A stretch of DNA of 64,000 bases from Actinomadura madurae (lineage in GTDB: Bacteria; Actinomycetota; Actinomycetes; Streptosporangiales; Streptosporangiaceae). The notes under the pieces were generated by a model. It did not search any database, was not told where the DNA came from, and saw nothing but the letters and a program-made list of their open reading frames with translations. Where the stretch lies: NCBI RefSeq assembly GCF_900115095.1, contig NZ_FOVH01000007.1:342431-406430 (forward strand), given 5' to 3'. Positions 1 to 9,205 of the stretch are shown piece by piece. The number at the start of each line of letters is the position of its first letter. The first letter of the stretch is position 1. The position numbers and the translations under genes were made by a program.

Positions 1-1
1 G

Positions 2-619
2 AACCTGCCGGGCCGGCAGGGACGGCTGTCCGAACCGCCGATCACGGTGTTCGAGCCGCTGGTCGACGCCCTGGCCCAGGCCCTCATCGAGCGCGTGGAC
101 GACCGGCCGTACGCGATGTTCGGCTACTGCGCGGGCGCACTCCTCGCCTACGGGGTGCTCCAGGGCCTGGCCCTGCGCGGCGCGGCCATGCCGAGCCGGT
201 TCGTCGTCGTCTCCTACGACGCCCCCGACATCGCCCGGCGGCCACGGCGCATGGCGCACCTGCCCCGCGAGGAGCTGTGGGCTCGGCTGCGCGACGACGG
301 CGGTGTGCCCGAGTCCCTCGCGGGGGACGCCAGGCTCCGCCAGGTCGCCGAGCCGGCGGTGCGCGCGGACTTCGCGGTGCTCGCCGGCTACCGCCATCGG
401 CCCGCCCCGCCGCTGCCGGTACCGATCACCGTGTGCTTCGGCACCGACGACCCGGACGTCGAGCGGGGCGCGCTGCTCGGCTGGCGCCGGCACAGCTCCG
501 AATCCGTCGACCTGCGCGCGGTCCCGGGTGGTCACTGGCTCGTCGACGACGCGCCCGACGAGCTCGCGGACGCCGTCGCGGCCGTGCCGGCCGACGCGAG
601 CGCCCGGCGGCCGGCATGA
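2..619 (+). CDS. Type II thioesterase, 5' truncated by window edge
   Basis: Alpha/beta-hydrolase thioesterase of the kind that edits carrier proteins in NRPS/PKS lines by hydrolysing stalled acyl groups. The reading frame is open from base 2, so the start lies upstream; 205 residues are visible of a usual 240-260. The N-terminal part reads LPGR...LSEPP, typical of the family. The nucleophile elbow reads GYCAGA, so the usual GxSxG serine is a cysteine (codon 128-130). The acid (FGTDDPD) and the histidine (PGGHW) are present. Its stop overlaps the NRPS start by four bases, so the genes are co-transcribed. Family assignment is firm; whether the Cys form hydrolyses, transfers or cyclises is open. 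Confidence 0.85.
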   Translation, partial: NLPGRQGRLSEPPITVFEPLVDALAQALIERVDDRPYAMFGYCAGALLAYGVLQGLALRGAAMPSRFVVVSYDAPDIARRPRRMAHLPREELWARLRDDGGVPESLAGDARLRQVAEPAVRADFAVLAGYRHRPAPPLPVPITVCFGTDDPDVERGALLGWRRHSSESVDLRAVPGGHWLVDDAPDELADAVAAVPADASARRPA

Positions 620-3600
620 CCGGCGCCGCCACCCCGCTCGGTACCGGGCTCGATGCGAACGAGCGTGGGCTGTGGGCGTTCCAGCAGCTCGTGCCGCACC
701 GCGGGGTGTCCAACGTGGCCACGGCCATCGAGGTGAGCGGGCCGGCCCGCTGGTGGCCGGTCCGCCGGGCCCTGGAACTCGTGGTCGCCCGGCACCCGGC
801 GCTTCGAAGGTCGTTTCCCGCGGTGAACGGGGTGCCGGTCCGTCGCGAGCACCGGCCGGACGAGGTCGACGTCGAGGTCGAGGTCCATCAGGCCGAACCC
901 GGCGAGCTGGCGGCGGACCTGCGGCGTTTCGCCGCACGGCCGTTCGAGCTCGGCGAGCCCCCGCTGGTCCGCGCCGGCCTGTTCATCCCCGGCCCGGACC
1001 AGCATGTGATCTGCGTCGTCGCGCACCACATCGTCACGGACGCGGCCAGCCTCGACACCGTGCTCACCGACCTGCGCCGCGCCTACCTGGCCCTGAGCGG
1101 CGGACACGAGCCGCCGATCGCCGCGCCGGTGCCCAGCCGGGCTCGGAGCGGGCAGGATGAGTCCGCGGTGCGGTACTGGCGCGAACGGCTCGCCGGGTTC
1201 GACGCCACCGGGATGCGGCTGGAGGAGTCGGCCGCCTCACCGGAGGAACCCGCGTTCTCAGGCGCCGAGCTGGACCGGGTGCTGACCGTGCCCGCCGACA
1301 TGCTCGCCGGGCTCCGCCGGCGCTGCCGCGCGACCGATTCAGCGATCCTGCTCGCCGCCTTCTACCTGGTGCTCCACGAGCACGGAGCCGCACCCGACGC
1401 GGTGGTCGGCGTCATGATGGACACCCGCCCCGAGGACGCCGGCGATGTCGGCCACCACGATGTCGGCTACCACGTGGCGACGGTGCCACTGAGAGTCTCC
1501 CTCAACGGCCGGGCCGGATTCGCCGACCTGGTCGCCCGGGTCTCCGGCGAGATCGTCACCGGCAGGGAGAACGGCGCGATGCCCTTCGAACTGCTCGCCA
1601 CCGCCCGCCCCGACCGCTCGGAACCCGCGTGGTGGCGAGGCGCCCTGGTACGGCACTGCTACAACTTCCGGCCGGAACGGACCTCCGACGAGCCGCTCGG
1701 CGACGGCTCCCGCTTCCGGGACGTCCACACCGGCCTGTCCAGGTTCGACCTGGAGCTCGTCGTCCAACCGGTGGCGGGGACGTTGCGCGTCGGCCTCCAG
1801 TACGCCACGGAGATCCACGACGCGGCGTTCGCCGAGCGCTTCCTCGACCGGTTCAAGCTGGCGCTCGACCAGGCCGTCGCGGATCCCGGCCTGGCGCTCG
1901 CGGACTTCGACCTGCGCACCGCCCGCGACCGGCACGTCGTCACGGTCGCCAACCGGACCGCCGTGCCGTGGCCGGCCCCGCCCACCGTGCTCGACATGAT
2001 CGTCAAGGCGGCGCGCGACCGGCCCGACGCGGTCGCGATCACGCAGGACGGACGCGCCACCACCTACGGCCGGCTGATGTCCGCCGCGGCGACGGTCCGC
2101 GACGCCGTGCTGAGCCACGGCCGCGCGGACCATCCGCTCGTCGCGGTCGCGGCTCCGCGCGGCGCCGGCACCGCCGCCGCGGCGATCGGGGTCTGGGCGG
2201 CGGGCGGCTGCTACGTGCCGCTCGACCCCGGCCACCCGCCCCGCCGGCTCCTCCAGCAGCTGGACGAGGCCGGTTGCGCGCTGGTCGTCGGCGGCGACGA
2301 TATTCCGCCGCGGTGCCTCGACGGGCGGATCCGCGTTCCGCTTCCCGATCCGGCCACGGCGGCGGGCACCGGGCCGGACCGGTTCGAGTACGGCCCGGCC
2401 CCCGCCGACCCCGCGTACGTGATCTTCACGTCGGGGTCGACGGGACGGCCGAAAGGCGTCCGGCTGACCCACCGCAACCTGGCGAACGTGGTCCGCCACT
2501 TCACCGCCGAGCTCGGCCTGGACGCCTCGGTCGCGATGACATGGCTGACCACGTTCGCGTTCGACATCTCCACCCTCGAACTGTGCCTTCCCCTTGCGGT
2601 GGGCGGGCGGGTGGTGGTCGCTCCGGACGAGTCGGCGGCGCGGCCGGCCGAGCTGCTCGACCTCATCGTCCGGGAGCGGGTATCGGTGATCCAGGCGACG
2701 CCGACCACGTGGCGGCTGGTCGCCGAGCACGGGACCGGACGGCTGACCGGCCGCACGATCCTGTGCGGTGGGGAACCCCTGCCGTCGCGACTCGCCGGAC
2801 GGCTCCTGGCGACCGGCGCGCGGGTGTTCAACGTGTACGGCCCGACGGAGACGACCATCTGGTCGACCACCACCGAGATCACCGACCCCGACGCCCGGAT
2901 CACCATCGGGCGGCCGATCGCCAACACCACCGTCGACATCGTCGACCAGCGCGGCCGGCCCCGGCCGGTCGGTCTGGCCGGCGAGCTGTGCATCGGCGGT
3001 GCCGGCGTCGCCTCCGGTTACCACGGCCGCCCGGACCTGACCGCCGAGCGGTTCGGCAACGGTGCCCGGCTCGGCCGGCACTACCGCACCGGCGACCGGG
3101 CCCGCTGGCTGCCCGACGGGACCATCGAGCTGCTCGGCCGGGCGGACCGTCAGGTCAAGATCAGGGCGCACCGCATCGAGCTCGGCGAGGTGGAGGCCGC
3201 ACTGGAGACGCATCCGGACGTCACGACGGCGGCGGCGATCGTGGTCGGCGACTCGGCCGCCGACACCAGGATCACCGCGTTCGTCGTCGCCGATCGGGCC
3301 GGGCTGGAGACCGAGCTCTGGAACCACGTGAGCGAGGTGCTGCCCGGCTACGCGGTGCCGAGCGGGATCACGGTGCTCGACGCGCTGCCGACCACGGCCA
3401 ACGGGAAGGTGGACTACCGTGCGCTGGCCGCACGTCCGGCCGGCCCGCCGGCCCGCGGCGACCACCGGAACGGCGCCGAGGCGACCGACGAGACCGAGGC
3501 GGCGCTCATCGCCCTCTGGAGGTCCGTGCTCGGCAGACCCGACCTGGGTCGGGACGCCAACTTCTTCCTGAGCGGCGGGCACTCCTTGCTCGCCGCGCGC

Positions 3601-3714
3601 CTGGCTCAGATCGCGAGCGACACGTTCGGAACGCCTCTCACCATGGGCGCGGTCTTCCGCGCCCCCACCCCAGCGGCATTCGCGACCCTCGTCCGCAAGG
3701 AGGCGGGACGATGA
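616..3714 (+). CDS. NRPS module, C-A-PCP, predicted to activate glycine
   Basis: 1032-residue single-module nonribosomal peptide synthetase. Condensation domain about 1-440, with an intact HHxxxD motif (H137, H138, D142). Adenylation domain about 455-940, with core TSGSTGRPKG near 605-614, YGPTETT, and the catalytic lysine K931 in NGK. Peptidyl carrier about 950-1032 with the pantetheine serine S990 in GGHSL. Lining the pocket up by eye with GrsA gives D-I-L-Q-L-G-V-I-W-K, one change from the published glycine code DILQLGLIWK, so glycine is the likely substrate. The ATG overlaps the thioesterase stop (ATGA). No TE domain is fused, so release needs a partner. The C domain probably joins an acyl group from an upstream carrier to glycine (inference). 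Confidence 0.93.
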   Translation: MTGAATPLGTGLDANERGLWAFQQLVPHRGVSNVATAIEVSGPARWWPVRRALELVVARHPALRRSFPAVNGVPVRREHRPDEVDVEVEVHQAEPGELAADLRRFAARPFELGEPPLVRAGLFIPGPDQHVICVVAHHIVTDAASLDTVLTDLRRAYLALSGGHEPPIAAPVPSRARSGQDESAVRYWRERLAGFDATGMRLEESAASPEEPAFSGAELDRVLTVPADMLAGLRRRCRATDSAILLAAFYLVLHEHGAAPDAVVGVMMDTRPEDAGDVGHHDVGYHVATVPLRVSLNGRAGFADLVARVSGEIVTGRENGAMPFELLATARPDRSEPAWWRGALVRHCYNFRPERTSDEPLGDGSRFRDVHTGLSRFDLELVVQPVAGTLRVGLQYATEIHDAAFAERFLDRFKLALDQAVADPGLALADFDLRTARDRHVVTVANRTAVPWPAPPTVLDMIVKAARDRPDAVAITQDGRATTYGRLMSAAATVRDAVLSHGRADHPLVAVAAPRGAGTAAAAIGVWAAGGCYVPLDPGHPPRRLLQQLDEAGCALVVGGDDIPPRCLDGRIRVPLPDPATAAGTGPDRFEYGPAPADPAYVIFTSGSTGRPKGVRLTHRNLANVVRHFTAELGLDASVAMTWLTTFAFDISTLELCLPLAVGGRVVVAPDESAARPAELLDLIVRERVSVIQATPTTWRLVAEHGTGRLTGRTILCGGEPLPSRLAGRLLATGARVFNVYGPTETTIWSTTTEITDPDARITIGRPIANTTVDIVDQRGRPRPVGLAGELCIGGAGVASGYHGRPDLTAERFGNGARLGRHYRTGDRARWLPDGTIELLGRADRQVKIRAHRIELGEVEAALETHPDVTTAAAIVVGDSAADTRITAFVVADRAGLETELWNHVSEVLPGYAVPSGITVLDALPTTANGKVDYRALAARPAGPPARGDHRNGAEATDETEAALIALWRSVLGRPDLGRDANFFLSGGHSLLAARLAQIASDTFGTPLTMGAVFRAPTPAAFATLVRKEAGR

Positions 3715-4046
3715 CGCACGATGAGCGGCAGCTCGTCACCGCGCTGACCGACTCGATCCGCGAGCAGGTGGGCCGGACGATCCCCGTGGACGCCAGCTTC
3801 TTCGAAGCCGGACTGGACTCCGCGGCGATGATCGGCGTGTCCGCCCGTCTGCGGCGACGGATCGGCCGCGAACCGCCCATCTCCGCGTTCTTCGAGCACC
3901 CGACCGTGCGCGCTCTCGCCGTGTTCATCGCCGGCTCGGCCGAACCTGCCGATCGAGGAGCCGGCCGGCCGCCCGCGGGCGCCGCCTGGACGCCGTACGA
4001 CCGGCGCGCGCTTCGAAATCGTCTGCGGCAGCGGAAAGGTTCGTGA
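3711..4046 (+). CDS. Discrete acyl carrier protein
   Basis: 111-residue free carrier protein. Ser37 in the GLDS motif is the expected 4'-phosphopantetheine site, followed by helix III residues ending ISAFFEHPTVRALAVFI, as in PKS-type carrier domains. A basic tail of about 30 residues (ending RRALRNRLRQRKGS) may be a docking segment. The start overlaps the NRPS stop and its stop overlaps the start of the PKS-like gene, so it sits between two megasynthase genes and probably holds the intermediate passed between them (inference). Carrier identity is secure; whether it loads an acyl or an aminoacyl group cannot be read from sequence. Confidence 0.88.
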   Translation: MTHDERQLVTALTDSIREQVGRTIPVDASFFEAGLDSAAMIGVSARLRRRIGREPPISAFFEHPTVRALAVFIAGSAEPADRGAGRPPAGAAWTPYDRRALRNRLRQRKGS

Positions 4047-7000
4047 CCATGACCGGCGACCTCATCGCGGTGGTCGGGATGGCCTGCCGGCTCCCGGGTG
4101 CGCGCGACCTTGAGGAGTACTGGGCCAACCTGGCCTCGGGCGTGGAGTCCCGCCCCTCTCCCCCGGCCGGCGGACCGCGGACCGGCCCGAGAACGCCGGA
4201 CGCCGACCTGTTCGACGCCGACCTGTTCGGGATGACCGCGGACGAGGCGCGCCTCTGCGACCCGCAGACCCGGATCTTCATCGAGACGTGCCACGCGGCG
4301 CTGGAGAACGCGGGCTACGATCCGTTCGGCATCGACGAGTCCGCCGGCGTGTTCGGCAGCGCCGGACCGGCCGACCACCTCGCCACGCTCACGTCGTACA
4401 CGCTCGACCTCCACGGGCCGAGCATGACGGTGCTCACCGCATGCTCGGGTTCGCTGGTCGCCGCCCACTTGGCGGCGCAGTCACTCCGGGCGGGCGATTG
4501 CGATCTGGCCATCGCGGGCGGCTCGGTGGTCGGCCCGCCGCTCGGCCACGGCCGGCGGACGGACGGCCTGCGGAGCACGACCGGCATGGTCTCCGGCAGC
4601 GGCGCCGGGGTCGTCGTGCTCCGCCGCCTGGCCGACGCCATCGCGGCTGGCGACGCCGTCAGGGCCGTCATCCGAGGCAGCGCCGTCAACAACGACGGCG
4701 CCGACAAGGCGTCGTTCAGCGCGCAGAGCGTCTCCTGGCAGGCGGCGGTCATCGCTGAGGCTATGGCGCTCGCCCGCGTACACCCGGCGGAGGTGGGGTA
4801 CGTCGAGACGAACGCCACCGGCCGGCCGCTCGGCGACCCGGCCGAGGTGGGCGCCCTCGCGGAGGCCTTCGCGATGCTGGCCGACGACCGGCCGCCCCGC
4901 CCGGGCACCGTCATCGGCTCGGTGAAGTGCAACATCGGGCACCTCGCCACGATGACCGGCATGGCCGGACTGATCAAGACGGTGCTGATGCTGGAACGCG
5001 AGGCGATCGTACCGACGATCGGGATGACGCGGTCCGCTCCCCGGCCCGGCCTCGCCTCGGCCCCGTTCACGATCGCCACCGAGTTGCGCCACTGGCCCCG
5101 GGAGGCCGGCCGGCCACGCGTCGCGTCGGTGAGCGCGTCCGGCATCGGCGGAACCAACGTCCACATGGTGGTGGGCGATGTGCCCGACCCGGACCCGCTG
5201 CCCGCACCGGCGCCGGGCACCCCGCCCCATGTCGTCGTGCTGTCCACACGGTCCAACCGCGCCACCGAGGAGCTCCGGGCCGGGCTCGCCGGCCATTTCG
5301 CCACGCACGGCGACGAGCGTTTCGCCGACGCCGTGGCGACCCTGCAGCACGGCCGCACCGCACATCCCGTTCGGCTCGCCGCCGTGTGCACCGACTCCGT
5401 CGATGCGGCCAATGCGCTGACCGACCCCGCCCGGCAGCTCACCGGTCGCGCCGGAGACGCGTCCACCGTGCTCCTGTTCTCCGGGATGGACACGCTCCCG
5501 CCGCGCGCGGCCATCGCCCTCTACGGGTCGGTCCGCGCCTTCACCGTGGCCATGGACGAGTGCCTGGAGCTGTTCGAACGGGCGGGTGCCCGGCGCCTTT
5601 ACGACACCTGGCATGCCGACCGGCCGGCGACCGACCCCGCTGTGGTGGAGCCCCTCCTGTTCGCCATGCAATGCGCGTTGGACGCCATGTGGCGTGATTT
5701 CGGCGTCGAACCGCACGCCGTACTCGGATACGGCCTCGGTGAGATCACCGCGGCCACCGTCGCCGGCCTGCTCGACCTCCCCGCCGCGGTGGAGGCGGTA
5801 TGCGCCCGCGCGATGGTCGGGTATCCGGGCGGCGACGCACGAGAGGCCGCCGCACGATGGGCGGCCGCCATCGCGGCGGCACCGGTCCAGCCACCGCGGG
5901 TACCGATCTACTCGGGGACGACCGGCCGGCGCGTCACCGACCTGGAGAACATCGATCCAGGGCTCCTGACCGGCCGATCCATGCGGCCCGAGCCGCTCGG
6001 CCAGGCGCTGCGCGCCGTGCTGGACCCGCCCGGCCGGCTGCTGCTGGACGTCGGACCCGGCACCGCGCTCGGCGACCCCGTGGCGGTCGACCCGCAGGCC
6101 CCCGTCGTGGCCGGGTCACCCGCGGGAAAGGAGGGGTTGGACGGCATCGCGCACGCCGTGGCGGAGCTGTGGGTCAACGGGGTGGAGGTCGACTGGGAAG
6201 CCGCCGGGCACCCGGCCCCGTCCCGGCGGGTGGCCCTGCCCGGCTATCCCTATCAGCGAGACCGATACCGGATCGACCCGCCAGACGACACCGGATCGCA
6301 CGGCGGACCGCAGCGGCTCCAGGCCGTGGACACGGTCACGAGCGCCGGTACCGGCACCGGTGAGCCGTCCCCGTTCAGCACCGTGGAATGGATGCGCCGG
6401 CCCCGGCCTGAGACCGCGAACGGCGGCTCCGGAAACGCCCTCGTGCTGTCGCCCGACGACGGCGAGCAGGCCGAGCGCGTCCTGCTCGCCCTCCGGCTCG
6501 CCGGCTACCGGACGACGGTGGTCCGCCGCGGCGCGGGCTTCGCCGAGACGGACGCGGGGTTCGTCATCGGCGGGGCCGGCGATCTGCGGCGTGTCGGGCT
6601 CGTGATGGAGGAGAACGGCGAGCGGCCTGACGCCTTCGTCCACGCCGCCGGTCTGGCGGCGCCGCCGGCCGCCGGATCCACCGTCCTCCCCGCCCGCGTG
6701 GACGAGATGGCCGAGAGCCATGTCGCGTTCGCGGAGCTCGCGACCGGCCGGCGGTCCGGACCCGGCACGCCCACGTTCCACGTCCTCACCAACGGTGCGG
6801 TGGACATCTCCGGAGACGACCGGGTCGATCCCGCCAGAGCCGTGCTCCTCGGCCTGGCTCGCGACCTCCTCGGCGCCGCGTCCGGCATGCGCGGCGGCGT
6901 GATCGACATCGGCGACCGGGTGAGACGGGCGGACATCGCCGCGGAGCTCCGGCTCGGCCACCCGGCTCTCCTGGTGGCGCTTCGCGGACGGAACCGATGG

Positions 7001-8572
7001 CTGCCCGTCGGATGCCCGCTCGTGCTTCCCGCCACCGGATCCGACGTGCTTCGCGAAGGCGGCGTCTACGTGGTCACCGGTGGGCTCGACGGGCCGGGCC
7101 TCGCGGTCGCGCGGGCACTCGGCGACAGGCTGCGCGCCCGCGGCGTGGATCTGCACCCCCTCGCCGCCGACCTCGGCGACCGGGACGCCCTGCGCGGCGA
7201 ACTGGCCGCGCTCACAGCACGGCTCGGGCCCGTCAACGGGCTGTTCCACCTCAGCCATGACGACGAACCGGCAACGATCTCATTCCCGGAAGCGGCCGCC
7301 GTCTCCGTCAGGAAGGCCCTGGGCTCGGCGAACCTCGCGGAGGTCTTCGCCGATGCGCCACCTCTCGACTTGACCGTGCTCTTCTCCGGCAGGACGGGCA
7401 GGCCCACGGACGCGGCGGGCGACGCCGTCCTCGACGCGATGGCGGTGCCCCCGCCGTCGTTCGGCCGCCCGGTCAGCATCAGTTGCCCGGTTCCGCCCGA
7501 CCTCACACCGACCGACCTCACACCGACCGACACCGCACCGACCGACACGATGGCAGAGCCGGAGCTGCCGGCCGCGGCGATGACGTGGGAGATGGAGTTC
7601 AGCGCGAGCACCCACTGGACGCTCGACGAGCATCGGATGGGCCAGACTCCGGTGATGCCGGAGACCGCCTGGCTCGACCTCGTCATCAGACTGTTCGGCG
7701 AGAGGTCCGCCGATTCCGGCGCGGCGGTCGAGCTGCGTGACGTGGCCTTCCACGAGCCGTTCACCGTCCAGGGAACCCGCTCCGCACACGTGACGCTCGC
7801 CCCCTCCGACGGTGGGTACGAGTTCGCGATCAGGTCGACCGCCGAGGACGGCCGGGTCCCCCACGTGACCGGCTGGATCTTTGGGCACGACGGCAGCGCG
7901 CCCGTGGCCGATCTCGCGGCGCTCACCACCCGGATGACGGAGACCGGCCGGCGCGCGCACCTGCCGGAAGGGCATCCGTTCACGGTCGGCCCGCGCTGGC
8001 ACAACGTGACGGCGACCGCCCAGGCCGGCCGGGAAAAGCTCGTGGCGGTCACGCTGATGAACGCGTTCGCAGCCGACATCTCGGAGCACCGGTTGCATCC
8101 CGCGCTCCTGGACACCGCGACCGCCGCCATGCTGGCGGCCGGCGAAGGCTCTCTCGCACCGGCGGCCATCGGGCGGATGCGGGTGTACGGCGACCTGCCG
8201 GCCGGTTTCCACAGCCACCTGCGCCGGGGGTCGTCGACGGCGACCCCGACGGCGACCGGCGATATCGAGCTGATCGCACCGGACGGCACCGTGCTCGTGA
8301 GCATCGATGGCTTCACCGTGCGGGAGCGCGCCACAGGTCACGGCCGGACCGGACCGGCGGCCACCGATGCCCGCCCCGCGAACCTGACGTCATCGCGGCC
8401 TGGCCTCGATCCGGTCGAATGCGCTCAGGTGGTGGTGCGGGCACTGGCCGGCCAGGCCGAGGGCGCGATCATCGTCAGTCCCGATGCGGGGCGGTGGCCG
8501 GCAGCAGACCCCGGAGAGGGAACCACGGCGCATCCGCCCGCCCCGGCCCGGCCGACCGGCAGGAACCGGTAG
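4043..8572 (+). CDS. PKS-like protein KS-AT-KR-DH with degenerate KS, AT and KR
   Basis: 1509 residues; GTG start overlapping the ACP stop (ATG at 4049 is an alternative). KS about 5-390: Cys134 (TACSG) and His300 (NIGH) are kept, but the HGTGT histidine is Asn257 (NATGR), and about 25 residues are missing before the Cys. AT about 395-745: GHSxGE reads GYGLGE (Tyr563, Gly564), so the serine nucleophile is lost, FPGQG reads FSGMD, and the domain is shortened. KR about 780-1140: TGGLDGPG remains at 1012-1019, but YAAAN aligns to DAAGD (Asp1123). DH about 1170-1450: the HxxxGxxxxP region starts at His1197 and the second active-site residue is Asp1357. No carrier domain is fused. Most likely a dehydratase or scaffold acting on the free ACP; dead-gene status is less likely because the frame is open throughout. 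Confidence 0.85.
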   Translation: MTMTGDLIAVVGMACRLPGARDLEEYWANLASGVESRPSPPAGGPRTGPRTPDADLFDADLFGMTADEARLCDPQTRIFIETCHAALENAGYDPFGIDESAGVFGSAGPADHLATLTSYTLDLHGPSMTVLTACSGSLVAAHLAAQSLRAGDCDLAIAGGSVVGPPLGHGRRTDGLRSTTGMVSGSGAGVVVLRRLADAIAAGDAVRAVIRGSAVNNDGADKASFSAQSVSWQAAVIAEAMALARVHPAEVGYVETNATGRPLGDPAEVGALAEAFAMLADDRPPRPGTVIGSVKCNIGHLATMTGMAGLIKTVLMLEREAIVPTIGMTRSAPRPGLASAPFTIATELRHWPREAGRPRVASVSASGIGGTNVHMVVGDVPDPDPLPAPAPGTPPHVVVLSTRSNRATEELRAGLAGHFATHGDERFADAVATLQHGRTAHPVRLAAVCTDSVDAANALTDPARQLTGRAGDASTVLLFSGMDTLPPRAAIALYGSVRAFTVAMDECLELFERAGARRLYDTWHADRPATDPAVVEPLLFAMQCALDAMWRDFGVEPHAVLGYGLGEITAATVAGLLDLPAAVEAVCARAMVGYPGGDAREAAARWAAAIAAAPVQPPRVPIYSGTTGRRVTDLENIDPGLLTGRSMRPEPLGQALRAVLDPPGRLLLDVGPGTALGDPVAVDPQAPVVAGSPAGKEGLDGIAHAVAELWVNGVEVDWEAAGHPAPSRRVALPGYPYQRDRYRIDPPDDTGSHGGPQRLQAVDTVTSAGTGTGEPSPFSTVEWMRRPRPETANGGSGNALVLSPDDGEQAERVLLALRLAGYRTTVVRRGAGFAETDAGFVIGGAGDLRRVGLVMEENGERPDAFVHAAGLAAPPAAGSTVLPARVDEMAESHVAFAELATGRRSGPGTPTFHVLTNGAVDISGDDRVDPARAVLLGLARDLLGAASGMRGGVIDIGDRVRRADIAAELRLGHPALLVALRGRNRWLPVGCPLVLPATGSDVLREGGVYVVTGGLDGPGLAVARALGDRLRARGVDLHPLAADLGDRDALRGELAALTARLGPVNGLFHLSHDDEPATISFPEAAAVSVRKALGSANLAEVFADAPPLDLTVLFSGRTGRPTDAAGDAVLDAMAVPPPSFGRPVSISCPVPPDLTPTDLTPTDTAPTDTMAEPELPAAAMTWEMEFSASTHWTLDEHRMGQTPVMPETAWLDLVIRLFGERSADSGAAVELRDVAFHEPFTVQGTRSAHVTLAPSDGGYEFAIRSTAEDGRVPHVTGWIFGHDGSAPVADLAALTTRMTETGRRAHLPEGHPFTVGPRWHNVTATAQAGREKLVAVTLMNAFAADISEHRLHPALLDTATAAMLAAGEGSLAPAAIGRMRVYGDLPAGFHSHLRRGSSTATPTATGDIELIAPDGTVLVSIDGFTVRERATGHGRTGPAATDARPANLTSSRPGLDPVECAQVVVRALAGQAEGAIIVSPDAGRWPAADPGEGTTAHPPAPARPTGRNR
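7498..7549 (+). repeat. 15-base tandem repeat encoding TPTD linker
   Basis: Three 15-base units of the form CGACCTCACACCGAC (7498-7512, 7513-7527, 7528-7542) plus a partial fourth, inside the PKS-like gene. They encode a TPTD-rich hinge between the KR-like and DH domains, at about residues 1153-1169. The period is a multiple of three, so copy-number change would keep the frame. Confidence 0.8.
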
Positions 8573-8575
8573 GGG

Positions 8576-9166
8576 TCAGCTCCGGAGCGCCAGCATCGCC
8601 GCCCTGGTCAGGTCGGCCTTGTTGCCGAGAGCCCACTTGGACCGGATGCGTTTGACGTAGGTGTCGACCGTGTGCCGGCTGATGCCCAGGCGGGTCGCGA
8701 CCTGGTTGTGCGTGAATCCCCGTGCGATGAGCTTCAAGACCTGGTGCTCCCGCGAGGAAAGCGAACCGAGCCGCTGCGCCGGCTCCGGCGCGGCCGGCTC
8801 GGTGACCTCGGCGCCCTCCCAGAACCGCGCGCCCCGGGCCGCCCCCCGCACGGCCGAGACGAAGCTCGTGCCGTCCGCTTCGCGATTCACGCAGCCGCAG
8901 GCGTAGGCGGCGAGCGGCGTCGAACGGACCGCGAGGGCGTCATCGGTGACCAGGAGCAACGGTGGAGCCCCGAGGGAGAACGCCGAATCAGTCAACGCCT
9001 CGTGCGCGAGCGGGAGTGCCATCACGAGAACGTCCGCCCGCAACCACGATCCGACGCTCTGCAGATCCGAGTGAATCCCGGTCACCGTGATTCCGTTCTG
9101 GCCGAGCAAGACGGAAAGGCCGTTCGCATAGATCGGCATGTTGTCGAATAGCTCAACTCTGATCAC
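8576..9166 (-). CDS. LuxR/NarL-type regulator with pseudo-receiver
   Basis: 196-residue transcription factor. The C-terminal 65 residues are a LuxR helix-turn-helix (LSSREHQVLKLIARG, then NQVATRLGISRHTVDTYVKR). The N-terminal 120 residues look like a response-regulator receiver, but the phosphoacceptor position falls in LVMALPLA, with Ala where Asp is expected, so it is probably not switched by a histidine kinase. GTG start with a GAGGAAGGG ribosome site. It converges on the NRPS/PKS operon with only three bases between stops and is the obvious candidate for its pathway regulator (inference). The signal may be a ligand or binding partner. Confidence 0.85.
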   Translation of the reverse strand: MIRVELFDNMPIYANGLSVLLGQNGITVTGIHSDLQSVGSWLRADVLVMALPLAHEALTDSAFSLGAPPLLLVTDDALAVRSTPLAAYACGCVNREADGTSFVSAVRGAARGARFWEGAEVTEPAAPEPAQRLGSLSSREHQVLKLIARGFTHNQVATRLGISRHTVDTYVKRIRSKWALGNKADLTRAAMLALRS

Positions 9167-9205
9167 GCGCGCCCTTCCTCCCCGAGGTTACGCAGCTCAA
9201 GGGCC

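Noticed and set aside
1339..3582. 747-codon open frame antisense to the NRPS
   Set aside because: Typical GC-rich shadow frame; composition is Arg/Gly/Val/Asp-rich with no domain, while the forward frame has all NRPS motifs.
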